Source: Halorussus halobius (GTDB taxonomy: Archaea > Halobacteriota > Halobacteria > Halobacteriales > Haladaptataceae). Taken from it: a stretch of DNA of 64,000 bases. The stretch lies in the NCBI RefSeq assembly GCF_004765805.1, contig NZ_ML219773.1, forward strand, positions 496,001 to 560,000. The letters run 5' to 3'. Within the stretch, counting starts at the first letter, position 1, and each line of letters opens with the position of its first letter. Shown here piece after piece: positions 10,566-19,544 of this stretch. The notes under the pieces are model-generated. The model worked only from the letters and a program-made list of their open reading frames with translations. It was not told the origin of the DNA and ran no database searches. The translations under genes and the position numbers were made by a program.

Positions 10566-12265
10566 GTACCGACCGACCCCACGCCAGAGTCCGGCGCACC
10601 GACGAGGGAACGGTCGTCGAGTACCTCGCCGACGGGCCGACGACGGTCCGCCAGAGCGACCAGCAGATTCCGGAACTCGACGTGACCCAGGAGATGCTGC
10701 TCGACGCCGGCGACGACCCCGAGAGCTGGCTGATGTACGGTCACGGCTACGCCCAGCAGCGGTTCACGACCGCCGACGTCGTCGGCCCCGACACCGTCGG
10801 CGAGCTCTCGCTGGCGTACACCGTCGAGACCGAGGAGTCGGGCCACCACGAGGGGACGCCCGTGGTCGTGCCCTCCGACCCGCCGGTCATGTACCAGACC
10901 AACGGCCCCGGCGTGTTGCGCGCGATAAACGCCCGGTCGGGCGAGGTCATCTGGACCTACCGGTACGCGCCAGACGACAACAACCCCGACCAGCGGCCCG
11001 CCATCTACTGTTGCGGGTCGAACAATCGCGGGGTCGCCGTGCTGGGCGACAGGGTGTACATGACGACGCTCGACGCCAGTCTCGTCGCCATCGACCGCTA
11101 CACCGGCGAACAGCAGTGGTGGTACGACTCCGCGCCCACCGGCGAGGGGTATTCGGCGACGTGGGCACCCGTGATATACGACGGCTACATCCTCAACGGG
11201 AGCGCGGGCGGCGAGTACGGCGTTCGCGGGTTCATCGAGGCCATCGACGTCGAGTCGGGCGAGCGCGCGTGGCGGACGTGGATGACGCCCGAGGACCAGT
11301 GGATAGGTGACTCGTGGCGCAACGGCGCGGCCACCAACTGGATGACCATCACGGTCGACCCCGACGAGGACCTGCTGTACGCCAACGTCGGCAACCCCGG
11401 TCCCGACGTCAACGCCGCGGTCCGACCCGGCCCGAACGTCTACTCGGACTCGGTCGTCGCGCTCGACACCGCCTCGGGCGAGGTCGAGTGGTACTTCCAG
11501 GAGGTGGCCCACGACTGGTGGGACTGGGACGCCTCCACGCCGCCGGTGCTGTTCGAGGACGAGGTCGACGGGGAGAGCCGCCAGCTCGTCACTCACCCGG
11601 GCAAGACCGGCTGGAACTACCTGCTCGACGCCGGCGACGGGAAGCTCTACGAGCGCAGCCGGGAGTTCTGCCAGCACCTCAACATGTGGGCGCTGCCCCA
11701 GGAGACCCTCGAGGAGACGCCGTGGATAATGCCGTCGGCCGACGGCGGTTCGGAGTGGAATCCGTCGTCGTACAGCCCCGAGACGGGCTACCTCTACGTG
11801 AAGTCGATGAACTACCCGAGCAAGTTCCAGTGGGACGAGGTCGGCGAGTGGGAGTACCCCTCGACGTATCTGGGCGGGAGCTTCACCGTCTACCCGGAGA
11901 TGGACGACCCCGGCGAGGCTCCCGTCGAGTGGAACCAGCAGCAGGCCGTCTTCTCGGCGGTCGACCCGGTGAGCGGCGAGGTGGCCTGGCAGGAGTTCTG
12001 GCCCGAGTTCGCGATGGGCGGCTCGATGAGCACCGCGACCGGGCTCACCTTCACCGGCAACGGGGCCGGCGAGTTCGTCGCGTTCGACTCGGCCACCGGC
12101 GACCGGCTGTGGAGCCACCAGTTCGACGCCTCGGTCAACGCCAGTCCGATGAGCTGGTACGACCCGGCCGAGGGCACGCAGTACGTCGCGGTTCAGGCCG
12201 GCGGGGGCGGCCTGCGCTCGGTCCAGGAGGGCAACACCATCGCGGTGTTCTCGCTGTCCGAGTAG
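10562..12265 (+). CDS. PQQ-dependent (quinoprotein) alcohol dehydrogenase-like protein
   Basis: 567 residues from a GTG overlapping the previous stop. An eight-bladed PQQ beta-propeller is indicated by repeated ALDTASGEVEWYFQE-type blades and by hallmarks of the methanol/ethanol dehydrogenase family: adjacent cysteines in IYCCGSN (about 150-151), GGEYGVRGF (Glu near 218, calcium/PQQ region), GNPGPD, and HDWWDWDA (about 317-324) with the catalytic-type Asp. The expected role is oxidation of an alcohol or sugar outside the membrane, passing electrons to a quinone or copper protein. The protein has no signal peptide of its own (MSTDRPHARVRRTDEG), although the family acts outside the cytoplasm. 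Confidence 0.88.
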   Translation: MSTDRPHARVRRTDEGTVVEYLADGPTTVRQSDQQIPELDVTQEMLLDAGDDPESWLMYGHGYAQQRFTTADVVGPDTVGELSLAYTVETEESGHHEGTPVVVPSDPPVMYQTNGPGVLRAINARSGEVIWTYRYAPDDNNPDQRPAIYCCGSNNRGVAVLGDRVYMTTLDASLVAIDRYTGEQQWWYDSAPTGEGYSATWAPVIYDGYILNGSAGGEYGVRGFIEAIDVESGERAWRTWMTPEDQWIGDSWRNGAATNWMTITVDPDEDLLYANVGNPGPDVNAAVRPGPNVYSDSVVALDTASGEVEWYFQEVAHDWWDWDASTPPVLFEDEVDGESRQLVTHPGKTGWNYLLDAGDGKLYERSREFCQHLNMWALPQETLEETPWIMPSADGGSEWNPSSYSPETGYLYVKSMNYPSKFQWDEVGEWEYPSTYLGGSFTVYPEMDDPGEAPVEWNQQQAVFSAVDPVSGEVAWQEFWPEFAMGGSMSTATGLTFTGNGAGEFVAFDSATGDRLWSHQFDASVNASPMSWYDPAEGTQYVAVQAGGGGLRSVQEGNTIAVFSLSE

Positions 12266-12433
12266 CGCGGGCTCGCCGACCCCGCGGCGCGGGGACGCGC
12301 CCCCGCGAGCGACTCTACCGACCGGACCGGGGCTAAGCGGCGCACAGAACGCGTGGCCGAGACGCGCTCAGATTCCATAATCCGCCCCTATCGCGTCGTC
12401 TGCGCCCGTTTCGACCGCTCGAAAGAGGGAGGC

Positions 12434-12439
12434 TTAAGT
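12434..12439 (+). promoter_or_regulatory. TATA-like box of rpsL
   Basis: TTAAGT within GGCTTAAGTAG, centred 28 bases before the rpsL ATG. This spacing puts the transcription start at or next to the ATG, so the rpsL-rpsG mRNA is probably leaderless. Confidence 0.6.
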
Positions 12440-12464
12440 AGCTCCGACGGGTAGGCCACGCCAT

Positions 12465-12893
12465 ATGGCGAACGGCAAGTACGCGGCTCGCAAGCTGAAG
12501 AAGGACCGCCAGAACCACCGGTGGTCCGACTCCGACTACGCCCGACGCGAGCGCGGCCTCGAGGAGAAGTCCGACCCCCTCGAAGGCGCGCCTCAGGGCC
12601 GTGGCATCGTCCTCGAAAAAGTTGGCATCGAGGCCAAACAGCCCAACTCGGCCATCCGGAAGTGCGTCCGGGTCCAGCTCATCAAGAACGGCAAGCAGGT
12701 CACCGCGTTCTGTCCCGGCGACGGCGCGATCTCCTTTATCGACGAGCACGACGAGGTGACCATCGCGGGCATCGGCGGTGCGAAGGGCCGCGCGATGGGC
12801 GACCTCGGTGGCGTCAACTACAAGGTCGAGAAGGTCAACGGCGTGTCGCTCATCGAACTGGTCCGCGGGAACGCCGAAAAGCCGGTGCGATAA
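12465..12893 (+). CDS. rpsL: 30S ribosomal protein S12
   Basis: 142 residues, the archaeal/eukaryotic (uS12) type. [19 protein letters not shown] is the universally conserved core at the decoding site; it contains the KQPNSA segment in which streptomycin-resistance substitutions occur in bacteria. The start at 12465 gives the standard [19 protein letters not shown] end. It is followed by rpsG after 2 bases. In most haloarchaea this pair lies close to nusA; here a quinoprotein pair intervenes. Confidence 0.97.
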   Translation: MANGKYAARKLKKDRQNHRWSDSDYARRERGLEEKSDPLEGAPQGRGIVLEKVGIEAKQPNSAIRKCVRVQLIKNGKQVTAFCPGDGAISFIDEHDEVTIAGIGGAKGRAMGDLGGVNYKVEKVNGVSLIELVRGNAEKPVR

Positions 12894-12895
12894 CC

Positions 12896-13513
12896 ATGGC
12901 GGTCGAAGACCAGCCCGACCCCGACAAACCGGCGGGCACGGACGAAGACGGAGCCGCCTCGGCGAAGCTGTTCGGCGAGTGGGACGTCACCGACGTCCAG
13001 TACGAGGACCCCTCGACCGAGCGCTACATCACGGTCACCCCGGTCGCCCACACCATGGGCCGACACGCGGGCAAGCAGTTCAAGAAGAGCGAGGTCTCCA
13101 TCGTCGAGCGCCTCGTCAACCGGCTGATGCAGACCGAGGACAACACGGGCAAGAAACAGCAGGCGCTCCGCATCACGCGCGAGGCGTTCGAGACGATTCA
13201 CGACCGCACCGACGAGAACCCGGTGCAGATTCTCGTGACCGCCGTCGAGAACGCGGCCCCGCGCGAGGAGACCGTCCGCCTGAAGTACGGCGGCATCTCG
13301 GTGCCGAAGGCGGTCGACGTCGCGCCCCAGCGCCGGGTCGACCAGGCGCTGAAGTTCATCGCCGAGGGCGTGCACAGCGCCTCGTTCAAGACCTCGACCG
13401 ACGCCGCCGACGCGCTGGCCGACCAGCTCGTCGGCGCGGCCGACTACGACGTTCAGACGTACGCGGTCAACCAGAAAGAGGAGAAAGAGCGCGTCGCGGC
13501 CGCCGCTCGCTGA
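12896..13513 (+). CDS. rpsG: 30S ribosomal protein S7
   Basis: 205 residues. uS7 signatures include SIVERLVNRLMQTEDNTGKK, ENAAPREETVRLKYGGI and VPKAVDVAPQRRVDQAL; the protein nucleates the 30S head. The ATG at 12896 is 2 bases after the rpsL stop. The first 25 residues are an acidic tail (EDQPDPDKPAGTDEDG) common in halophilic orthologues. Confidence 0.96.
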   Translation: MAVEDQPDPDKPAGTDEDGAASAKLFGEWDVTDVQYEDPSTERYITVTPVAHTMGRHAGKQFKKSEVSIVERLVNRLMQTEDNTGKKQQALRITREAFETIHDRTDENPVQILVTAVENAAPREETVRLKYGGISVPKAVDVAPQRRVDQALKFIAEGVHSASFKTSTDAADALADQLVGAADYDVQTYAVNQKEEKERVAAAAR

Positions 13514-13582
13514 TCCCGATTCTCTCCGCGTTTCTCGCCCGCGTCGCCTCGGCCGACCGTCGCTCGCGACGAACCAGCATCT

Positions 13583-13598
13583 TTTAGGTCAGCCTAAA
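13583..13598 (+). promoter_or_regulatory. DtxR-like iron box over the promoter of the sugar dehydrogenase gene
   Basis: TTTAGGTCAGCCTAAA is a perfect inverted repeat with 6-base arms and a 4-base spacer. It matches 14 of the first 16 positions of the bacterial DtxR/IdeR consensus TTAGGTTAGCCTAACCTAA. It covers the TATA-like TTTTAG lying 24-30 bases before the ATG at 13612, so bound regulator would block the promoter. Control by a haloarchaeal DtxR-family regulator (SirR/Idr type) is inferred. Confidence 0.55.
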
Positions 13599-13611
13599 CA
13601 TCGTCGGCCGT

Positions 13612-15009
13612 ATGGACGAGACGTCGACGCGGCGGGCGTTGCTCGCCGCCGCCGGCACGGTCGCGGTCGCCGGCTGTACGGGACGCGTCGCCGAGGAATC
13701 GACCACGAGCGCGGCCGACTCGACCGCGGCCGAAACCGTCGGGACCACTACGGCCGACGACGCGACCGAGACGCCCGAGTACGAGTTCGACCTCGCTCAC
13801 GACGAGACAGCGTGGGAGCGCTACGACCCCGACTGGTCGGGCCGGACCACCCCGCCCGTCCCGGTCGACCTCGAACCGGAGGTGCTGGTCGAGAACCTCG
13901 AAATTCCGTGGGACCTGTCGTTCGCGCCGACCGGGGAGCTGTTCATCACCGAGCGCACCGGCCGCATCCTGCGGTTCGAGTCGGGCGAGGTGAGCGAGGT
14001 GACCGCGCCGGGCGGCGTCCTCGATGCCGAAGCGATGCCCACCGACGTCGACGAGCGGACGTGGTTCATCGAGGGCGGCGAGGGTGGCATGCTCGGGGTC
14101 GCGGTCCACCCGGCGTACCCCGACGCGCCGTACGTCTACGCCTACTACACCACTCAACCGGACGGCGAACCCAAGACCAACCGCGTGGTCAGGTTCGACG
14201 TGAGCGCCGCCGACCCCGCCGCCACCGAGCAGGTGCTCGTCGACGGGATTCCGGGCGACGCCATCCACAACGGCGGCCGCATCGCGTTCGGCCCGGCGAA
14301 CTACCTCTGGGTGACGGTCGGCGACGCGGGCGAGAAGCAACTCGCGCAGGACCCCGACGCGCTCCCCGGGAGCGTCCTCCGACTGACGCCCGGGGGCGAC
14401 CCGCATCCCGACAACCCCGACGCGGGCGACCCCCGGGTGTTCACCTACGGCCACCGCAACCCGCAGGGCGTCACGTGGCTTCCGGACGCCCGGCCCGTCG
14501 TCACCGAGCACGGCCCGAGCGGCCGCGACGAGACCAACCTCCTCCGGCCCGGCCACAACTACGGCTGGCCCGAGGTGCGGACTGCCGAGGAGTACGCGGC
14601 CGACGACGAGTACGCCCATCCGCTGACCAACACCGGCGAGGAGTCGTGGGGCATCTGTGGCTGTACCTTCTACACCGGCGACCGGGTGCCCGAGTGGACG
14701 AACCGGCTCGTGGTCGGGACGCTCATCGGGATGCACGTCAACGTCGTGACGCTCGACCGCGAGGGCGAGCAGCCGCCCCGCGACGACGGCGCGGAGGCGT
14801 TCGCCGCCGACTGGTACGACGACGCGCTCGCGGCGACCTCCCACCGAACGCTCGACGACGCGTTGGGCCGGGTCCGCCACGTCGAGCAGGGACCGGACGG
14901 CTACCTCTACGCCATCACGTCGAATCGGGACGGCCGGCCCACGGCCGACGAGCCGTTCCCCAGGGAGCGCGACGACGTGCTGGTCCGGTTGACGCCGGCG
15001 GACGAATAG
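13612..15009 (+). CDS. PQQ-dependent sugar dehydrogenase, Tat lipoprotein
   Basis: 465 residues. The N-terminus (TRRALLAAAGTVAVAGC) has twin arginines at 7-8 and a lipobox ending at C22, so it is predicted to be exported by Tat and lipid-anchored. After a Thr/Ser/Glu-rich linker, the beta-propeller of the soluble glucose dehydrogenase/YliI family starts at LEIPWDLSFAPTGELFITERTG. Other signatures are GGEGGMLGVAVHP, IHNGGRIAFGP, FTYGHRNPQG and TEHGPSGRDETN. It likely oxidises aldose sugars outside the membrane. The TATA-like segment 24-30 bases before the ATG implies a leaderless mRNA and overlaps a DtxR-like operator. Confidence 0.88.
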   Translation: MDETSTRRALLAAAGTVAVAGCTGRVAEESTTSAADSTAAETVGTTTADDATETPEYEFDLAHDETAWERYDPDWSGRTTPPVPVDLEPEVLVENLEIPWDLSFAPTGELFITERTGRILRFESGEVSEVTAPGGVLDAEAMPTDVDERTWFIEGGEGGMLGVAVHPAYPDAPYVYAYYTTQPDGEPKTNRVVRFDVSAADPAATEQVLVDGIPGDAIHNGGRIAFGPANYLWVTVGDAGEKQLAQDPDALPGSVLRLTPGGDPHPDNPDAGDPRVFTYGHRNPQGVTWLPDARPVVTEHGPSGRDETNLLRPGHNYGWPEVRTAEEYAADDEYAHPLTNTGEESWGICGCTFYTGDRVPEWTNRLVVGTLIGMHVNVVTLDREGEQPPRDDGAEAFAADWYDDALAATSHRTLDDALGRVRHVEQGPDGYLYAITSNRDGRPTADEPFPRERDDVLVRLTPADE

Positions 15010-15068
15010 TCAGTGCCGGCCCGCTCCGCGACTCGGCTCGTGGCTCCTCGCGGCGGTTCCGACGCCGC

Positions 15069-15395
15069 TTACTCGCCGGCGGCCCCGACGAGGACGAACC
15101 GACTCTCGGCGTCGCCGTTGTGAATCTGGCGGGTCGCGTCGGCCGGGATGCGGACGGCGTCGCCTGCCGACAGGGCTACGTCCTCGCCCTCGACGGTCAC
15201 GGTGGCCGACCCCTCGACGAGGACGTACACCTCCTCCTGGCCGTCGTCGGCGTGGTCGTGTTCCATCCCGGTCCAGCCCGGGTCGGCCTCCAGCACGGAC
15301 ACGCCGGCGTTCTCGCAGTCGAGCGGGTCCCGAAGGAAGTGCAGTCCGTCGCCGACCGGTTCCACGTCCTCGTAGTCGACCTTGGTGTAGGACAT
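15069..15395 (-). CDS. Small single-domain cupin protein
   Basis: 108 residues starting MSYTKVDYEDVEPVG. Cupin motif 1 is seen as GMEHDHADDGQEEVYVLVEG (His, His, Glu metal ligands) and motif 2 as DAVRIPADATRQIHNGD (His). These proteins bind a metal in a beta-barrel; the reaction or ligand cannot be told. A GTTAAG at 15421-15426 lies 28 bases before the ATG on the minus strand, so the mRNA is probably leaderless. It converges on the sugar dehydrogenase gene. Confidence 0.85.
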   Translation of the reverse strand: MSYTKVDYEDVEPVGDGLHFLRDPLDCENAGVSVLEADPGWTGMEHDHADDGQEEVYVLVEGSATVTVEGEDVALSAGDAVRIPADATRQIHNGDAESRFVLVGAAGE

Positions 15396-15477
15396 CGACC
15401 GGGAGTTGGGACGCGACCGTGTTAAGCCTCCCGTCGGGTCGCGTTCGGATACCGCCGGTTCGGGTGACGGTCCGTTC

Positions 15478-15650
15478 TCGAACGCCCTCTGCGTGCTCTG
15501 GAACGACGCTAGAACCGCAACCACAGTCTCGAACGCCCTCTGCGTGCTCTCCGACAGCAGAACAGCAACTGTATCCGCGAAAGCCCTCGGCGCGCTCTCA
15601 AATAACAGAATTGCAATTAACTCTTCGAAAGCCCTCGGCGCGCTCGCGGT
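15478..15650. repeat. Four tandem copies of a ~50-base unit
   Basis: Units begin at about 15478, 15529, 15577 and 15625. Each starts with a form of CGAA-GCCCTC-GCG-GCTC, and the first three are followed by an AGAA--GCAA motif. Copies 1-2 share one variant (CGAACGCCCTCTGCGTGCTC) and copies 3-4 another (CGAAAGCCCTCGGCGCGCTC), so duplication came in at least two rounds. Function unknown. Confidence 0.7.
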
Positions 15651-15796
15651 CGCTCCCCAGGATATTCGCGGCTCTTCACACCGCCCGCCGCGAATAGTTG
15701 CCTGCGGAGACGACCACGCGTTGCGCGAGCCCGCCTCGCCCTTTCAGTCCACCAAGGGCATCCGCACCGCAACCGCACCCGTACCGCGACGGCGGG

Positions 15797-15885
15797 CCTC
15801 ACCCCTCCCCAGCCTCGGGGCGCACGAGCGCGCCCCTCCCTCGCGCGCTTGGGCGCGACCACTTGCGGGTCGCGCCAGCGCGCGC
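15797..15885 (-). repeat. Dispersed two-hairpin element, copy A
   Basis: Minus-orientation copy of the module seen at 43294-43382 (C) and, more divergently, 41194-41282 (B) and 58725-58823 (D). Hairpin 1 is 15852-15876 (arms GGCGCGACC/GGTCGCGCC) and hairpin 2 is 15817-15836 (arms GGGGCGC/GCGCCCC), followed by the CCCCTCCCCAGCCTCG block. This copy lacks the AGCTAGCT box found with the other three. Confidence 0.75.
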
Positions 15886-16033
15886 CGACCGTGGAACATC
15901 GAGTCAGTTCACCCCGACCTCGGAAGGTCGTCCCGTTCCGCCTCGCGTGACAGAGTTCTCTCCCGTCTCTGAACACTACCTTCCCTCGCGGTCACAGTTT
16001 CAAGTGACTGGCGTCTGCGAGTCCCGGCCCGCC

Positions 16034-16209
16034 ATGGACGAAGCGCTCGAAGCCGTGGACCTCGTCGCGGACTTCGGTCTCGAAGGCATCGTGACGTGGC
16101 CGTTCCGACTCGTCGGGCTGGTCGTCCCCGTCGGCGTCGGGCTCCGGCTGTTCACCGACGTCGGGGCGCGTTTCTTCCCGGACGTCGGACTCCGGTCGAG
16201 CGGCCAGCG
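16034..16209 (+). other. Possible start of a truncated small membrane protein gene
   Basis: From the ATG at 16034 the plus frame reads MDEALEAVDLVADFGLEG, then a hydrophobic VGLVVPVGVGLRLF segment, with typical haloarchaeal codons. A TATA-like TTTCAAGT lies about 30 bases upstream. No stop occurs before the frame runs deep into the oppositely oriented gene at 16210-16983, so an intact gene here would overlap it by more than 400 bases. Either the gene lost its end or the frame is chance. Confidence 0.25.
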
Positions 16210-16983
16210 TCAGTCGGCCGCCCGCTGGCCGCCGCCGACCGCGTACTCCCGGGTGGCCTCGACCAGCGCCCGGCGGTACTCGCTCTCGTCGGGGTCCGGG
16301 CCGAGCGACGCGAACCGGCGCTTGAACGCCGCGAGGTCGACCTCGCGCGCGTCGTTGGCGGCCGCGTGCGCGAGGTCGTACAGTCGGTGGTCCGACCCCA
16401 CGAGGTCGTGGCGCTCGACCAGCGCCAGCGCGAACGCGGCGTTGACCGCCGTCATCTCCGGGTCGGCCGTGCCGGTGAGGCGCAGGCCCTCCCGCGCCCG
16501 GGTCGGGTCGTCCTCGTCGCGCGGGGGCCGGTCGGCCACCGCCCGCGCGAGCTCGGATTCGAGGAAGGCGACGAGTTTGTCGGTCGGGCCGACCCGGAGG
16601 GTGATGTCGTCGGCGTAGATGTCCTTCATGTGGTTGGCGATCTGGTAGCAGTGGGTGACCCGGCGGCGCTCGACCGACTCGCCCGGGAGCGCGAGGAACA
16701 GGACCTCCTCGATGGACTGGGTGTGGGAGGGATGGGCCTGCTCGTGGCGGGCCATGTGGGCGAACTCGTGGAGCGCGAGTTCGCGGGCCATCGCGCTGGT
16801 GGCGGCCTGCCGGGAGATGTTCAGGACGTGTCGGCCCTCCGGGTGGGCGGTCCACGTCCGCTCGTCGGGGCTGTCCCGGACGTGGACGTGGACGGGGCGG
16901 TCGAGGTCGTGGCCGGTCTCGAACAGGTCCCGAGCCCGGAGAAACGGCGCGGGCGGACTCGGCCCGTGGACGCGAACCTCCAT
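16210..16983 (-). CDS. DUF5781-like protein with HExxH motif
   Basis: 257 residues starting MEVRVHGPSPPAPFLRARDL. The sequence ALHEFAHMARHE has H72-E73-x-x-H76, a zinc-metalloprotease-type motif, with a further His/Glu nearby. Two long helical regions follow (EEVLFLALPGESVERRRV and a C-terminal Ala-rich part). It resembles a family of conserved haloarchaeal proteins I believe is DUF5781; that name is from memory. There is no signal peptide, so it is cytoplasmic. A protease activity is inferred only from the motif. Confidence 0.75.
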   Translation of the reverse strand: MEVRVHGPSPPAPFLRARDLFETGHDLDRPVHVHVRDSPDERTWTAHPEGRHVLNISRQAATSAMARELALHEFAHMARHEQAHPSHTQSIEEVLFLALPGESVERRRVTHCYQIANHMKDIYADDITLRVGPTDKLVAFLESELARAVADRPPRDEDDPTRAREGLRLTGTADPEMTAVNAAFALALVERHDLVGSDHRLYDLAHAAANDAREVDLAAFKRRFASLGPDPDESEYRRALVEATREYAVGGGQRAAD

Positions 16984-17217
16984 GGCTACCACTAACAGAC
17001 CTCGGCGGATATGACTCTTGCGCTGGAGGAAGTCGGGGCGACACGACCGGTTCGTATCGGGAACAACCGGACGAAAGCAACGCTCGTCGGGCGAGGCGTC
17101 GCGTCGCGCCGGGCGGGGAATCCCCGCGCCGCCCGTGATGTCGACCGTCACTCGCTCACACGCTCGCTCGCGGCGAAACACTACGCTTTTCAACTTCCTT
17201 CGGGTAGGAAACCCATA

Positions 17218-19404
17218 ATGGGTAGACGAAAGAAGATCGTCGAACAGTGCGAGCGACTGATGGACGAACCGAAGAACATTCGGAACATCGCCATCGCCGC
17301 ACACGTCGACCACGGCAAGACGACGCTGACGGACAACCTTCTCGCCGGCGCGGGCATGATCGCCGACCAGGGCGAAGCCACGCAGCTGATGATGGACACC
17401 GAGGAGGACGAACAGGAACGGGGCATCACCATCGACGCCGCGAACGTCTCGATGACCCACGAGTACGAGGACACCGACCACCTCATCAACCTCATCGACA
17501 CGCCGGGCCACGTCGACTTCGGCGGCGACGTGACCCGCGCGATGCGGGCCGTCGACGGCGCGCTCGTGGTCGTGGACGCGGTCGAGGGCGCGATGCCCCA
17601 GACCGAGACCGTCCTCCGGCAGGCGCTCCGGGAGGGCGTCAAGCCCGCGCTGTTCATCAACAAGGTCGACCGGCTCATTAGCGAGCTCCAGGAGGGCCCC
17701 GAGGAGATGCAGCGCCGCCTGCTCAACGTCATCGACGACGTGAACGAGCTCATCCGGGGCATGACCGAGGAGATGGACGACGTCGAGGACTGGACCGTCT
17801 CGGTCGAGGACGGGACGGTCGGGTTCGGCTCCGCGCTCTACAAGTGGGGCGTCTCGATGCCGTCGATGCAACGCACCGGGATGGACTTCGGCGACATCAT
17901 GGAGCTCGAACGCGCCGACAAGCGGGTGGAGCTCCACGAGCGCACGCCCCTCTCGGACGTGGTGCTGGACATGGTCTGTGAACACTTCCCGGACCCCATC
18001 GAGGCCCAGCCCCGTCGCATCCCGCGCATCTGGCGCGGTGACGCCGATTCGGAGCTGGCGGAGGACATGCAGCTGGTCAACGAGGAGGGCGAGGTCGTGC
18101 TGATGGTGACCGACATCGGCATCGACCCCCACGCCGGCGAGATCGCGGCCGGCCGGGTGTTCTCGGGCACCATCGAGAAGGGCCAGGAGCTGTACGTCTC
18201 GGGCACGGCCGGCAAGAACCGGGTCCAGAGCGTCGGCATCTACATGGGCGGCGAGCGCGAGGAGGTCGACCGCGTCCCCGCAGGGAACATCGCCGCCGTC
18301 ACCGGCCTGAAGGACGCCATCGCGGGCTCGACCGTCTCCAGCGAGGAGATGACGCCGTTCGAGTCCATCGAGCACATCTCCGAGCCGGTCATCACCAAGT
18401 CCGTGGAGGCCAAGAACATGGACGACCTGCCGAAGCTCATCGAGACGCTTCGCCAGCAGTCCAAGGAGGACCCCACGATTCAGATCGAGATCAACGAGGA
18501 CACCGGCGAGCACCTCATCTCCGGACAGGGCGAACTCCACCTCGAGGTCATCACCCAGCGCATCGAGCGCAACCAGGGCATCCCGGTCAACACCGGCGAA
18601 CCCATCGTCGTCTATCGGGAGGCCATCCAGCAGGCGACCGACACCATCGAGGGCATCTCGCCGAACCGCCACAACCGGTTCTACATCGAGGCCCAGCCCC
18701 TCGACCAGGAAATCGTCGACAAGCTGGCGCTCGGCGAGGTCAGCATGGACATGCCCGAACAGGAGCGCCGCGAGGCGCTCCAGGAGGCGGGCATGGACAA
18801 AGACACCAGCCAGAACGTCGAACACATCCACGGTCGCAACATCCTCATCGACGACACGAAGGGGATTCAGCACCTCAACGAGACGATGGAACTCGTCGTC
18901 GAGGGGCTCCAGGAAGCGCTCGACGACGGCCCGCTCGCGGCCGAACCCGTGCAGGGCGTGTTGCTCCGGCTCAACGACGCGCGGCTCCACGAGGACACCA
19001 TCCATCGCGGTCCGGCGCAGGTCATCCCCGCGGTCCGGAACGCGGTCCACAACGCCCTCGCCATGGGCGAGGTCCGACTGATGGAGCCGATGCAGGACGT
19101 CCGCATCGACGTGCCCAACGACCACATGGGCGCGGCCTCGGGCGAGATTCAGGGTCGGCGCGGCCGCGTCGACGACATGTACCAGGAGGGCGACCTCATG
19201 GTCGTGGAAGGCATCGCGCCGGTCGACGAGATGATCGGCTTCTCGTCGGACATCCGGAGCGCCACCGAGGGCCGCGCGTCGTGGAACACCGAGAACGCCG
19301 GCTTCGAGGTCATGGCCGACAACCTCCAGCGCGACAAGATTATGGAGATTCGCGAGCGCAAGGGCATGAAGCTCGAACTGCCCGAGGCCATCGACTACTT
19401 CTGA
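17218..19404 (+). CDS. aef2: Translation elongation factor aEF-2
   Basis: 728 residues. GTPase motifs are HVDHGKTT (29-36), DTPGHVDF (about 94-101) and NKVD (about 148-151); the switch I region shows [14 protein letters not shown]596 in TIHRGPAQ matches the site modified to diphthamide in archaea and eukaryotes. The start [23 protein letters not shown] is standard; an open frame of 69 codons upstream is not part of the family. TTTTCAA lies 25-31 bases before the ATG, so the mRNA is probably leaderless. It drives ribosomal translocation. Confidence 0.97.
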   Translation: MGRRKKIVEQCERLMDEPKNIRNIAIAAHVDHGKTTLTDNLLAGAGMIADQGEATQLMMDTEEDEQERGITIDAANVSMTHEYEDTDHLINLIDTPGHVDFGGDVTRAMRAVDGALVVVDAVEGAMPQTETVLRQALREGVKPALFINKVDRLISELQEGPEEMQRRLLNVIDDVNELIRGMTEEMDDVEDWTVSVEDGTVGFGSALYKWGVSMPSMQRTGMDFGDIMELERADKRVELHERTPLSDVVLDMVCEHFPDPIEAQPRRIPRIWRGDADSELAEDMQLVNEEGEVVLMVTDIGIDPHAGEIAAGRVFSGTIEKGQELYVSGTAGKNRVQSVGIYMGGEREEVDRVPAGNIAAVTGLKDAIAGSTVSSEEMTPFESIEHISEPVITKSVEAKNMDDLPKLIETLRQQSKEDPTIQIEINEDTGEHLISGQGELHLEVITQRIERNQGIPVNTGEPIVVYREAIQQATDTIEGISPNRHNRFYIEAQPLDQEIVDKLALGEVSMDMPEQERREALQEAGMDKDTSQNVEHIHGRNILIDDTKGIQHLNETMELVVEGLQEALDDGPLAAEPVQGVLLRLNDARLHEDTIHRGPAQVIPAVRNAVHNALAMGEVRLMEPMQDVRIDVPNDHMGAASGEIQGRRGRVDDMYQEGDLMVVEGIAPVDEMIGFSSDIRSATEGRASWNTENAGFEVMADNLQRDKIMEIRERKGMKLELPEAIDYF

Positions 19405-19544
19405 GTTCGCGGCCTCGTCGCTCCCCGATTCTCCGCGGCTCGTTCGGGGCGGCCGACACGTCACCGCCGTAGCGTCCGGCGTTCGTCGGCCAGTATTGCG
19501 AGCGCCTGAAACCTTATGCTCGCAGGGCTGCGAAAAGAGAGGCG

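Larger units (their letters stand above)
15396..16033. other. Long non-coding gap with two kinds of repeat
   Basis: Apart from the cupin promoter this stretch has no credible gene. It holds a fourfold ~50-base repeat (15478-15650) and one copy of the two-hairpin dispersed element (15797-15885). Open frames through it have unusual composition (Arg/Pro/Ser-rich) and no family resemblance. Confidence 0.7.

Noticed and set aside
15478-15650. The ~50-base repeats considered as a CRISPR-like array
   Set aside because: The intervening sequences are themselves similar between units and repeat boundaries are imperfect; it is a tandem repeat, not repeat-spacer.
15406-16618. Plus-strand open frames through the 15.4-16.6 kb gap
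   Set aside because: Built from tandem repeats and the two-hairpin element, then antisense to the DUF5781-like gene.
16210-19464. 1084-codon minus-strand open frame across aEF-2
   Set aside because: Only the part 16210-16983 is a gene. The remainder is an antisense shadow of aEF-2 caused by G/C-ending codons, and it gives Leu/Asp/His/Val-rich sequence with no family resemblance.
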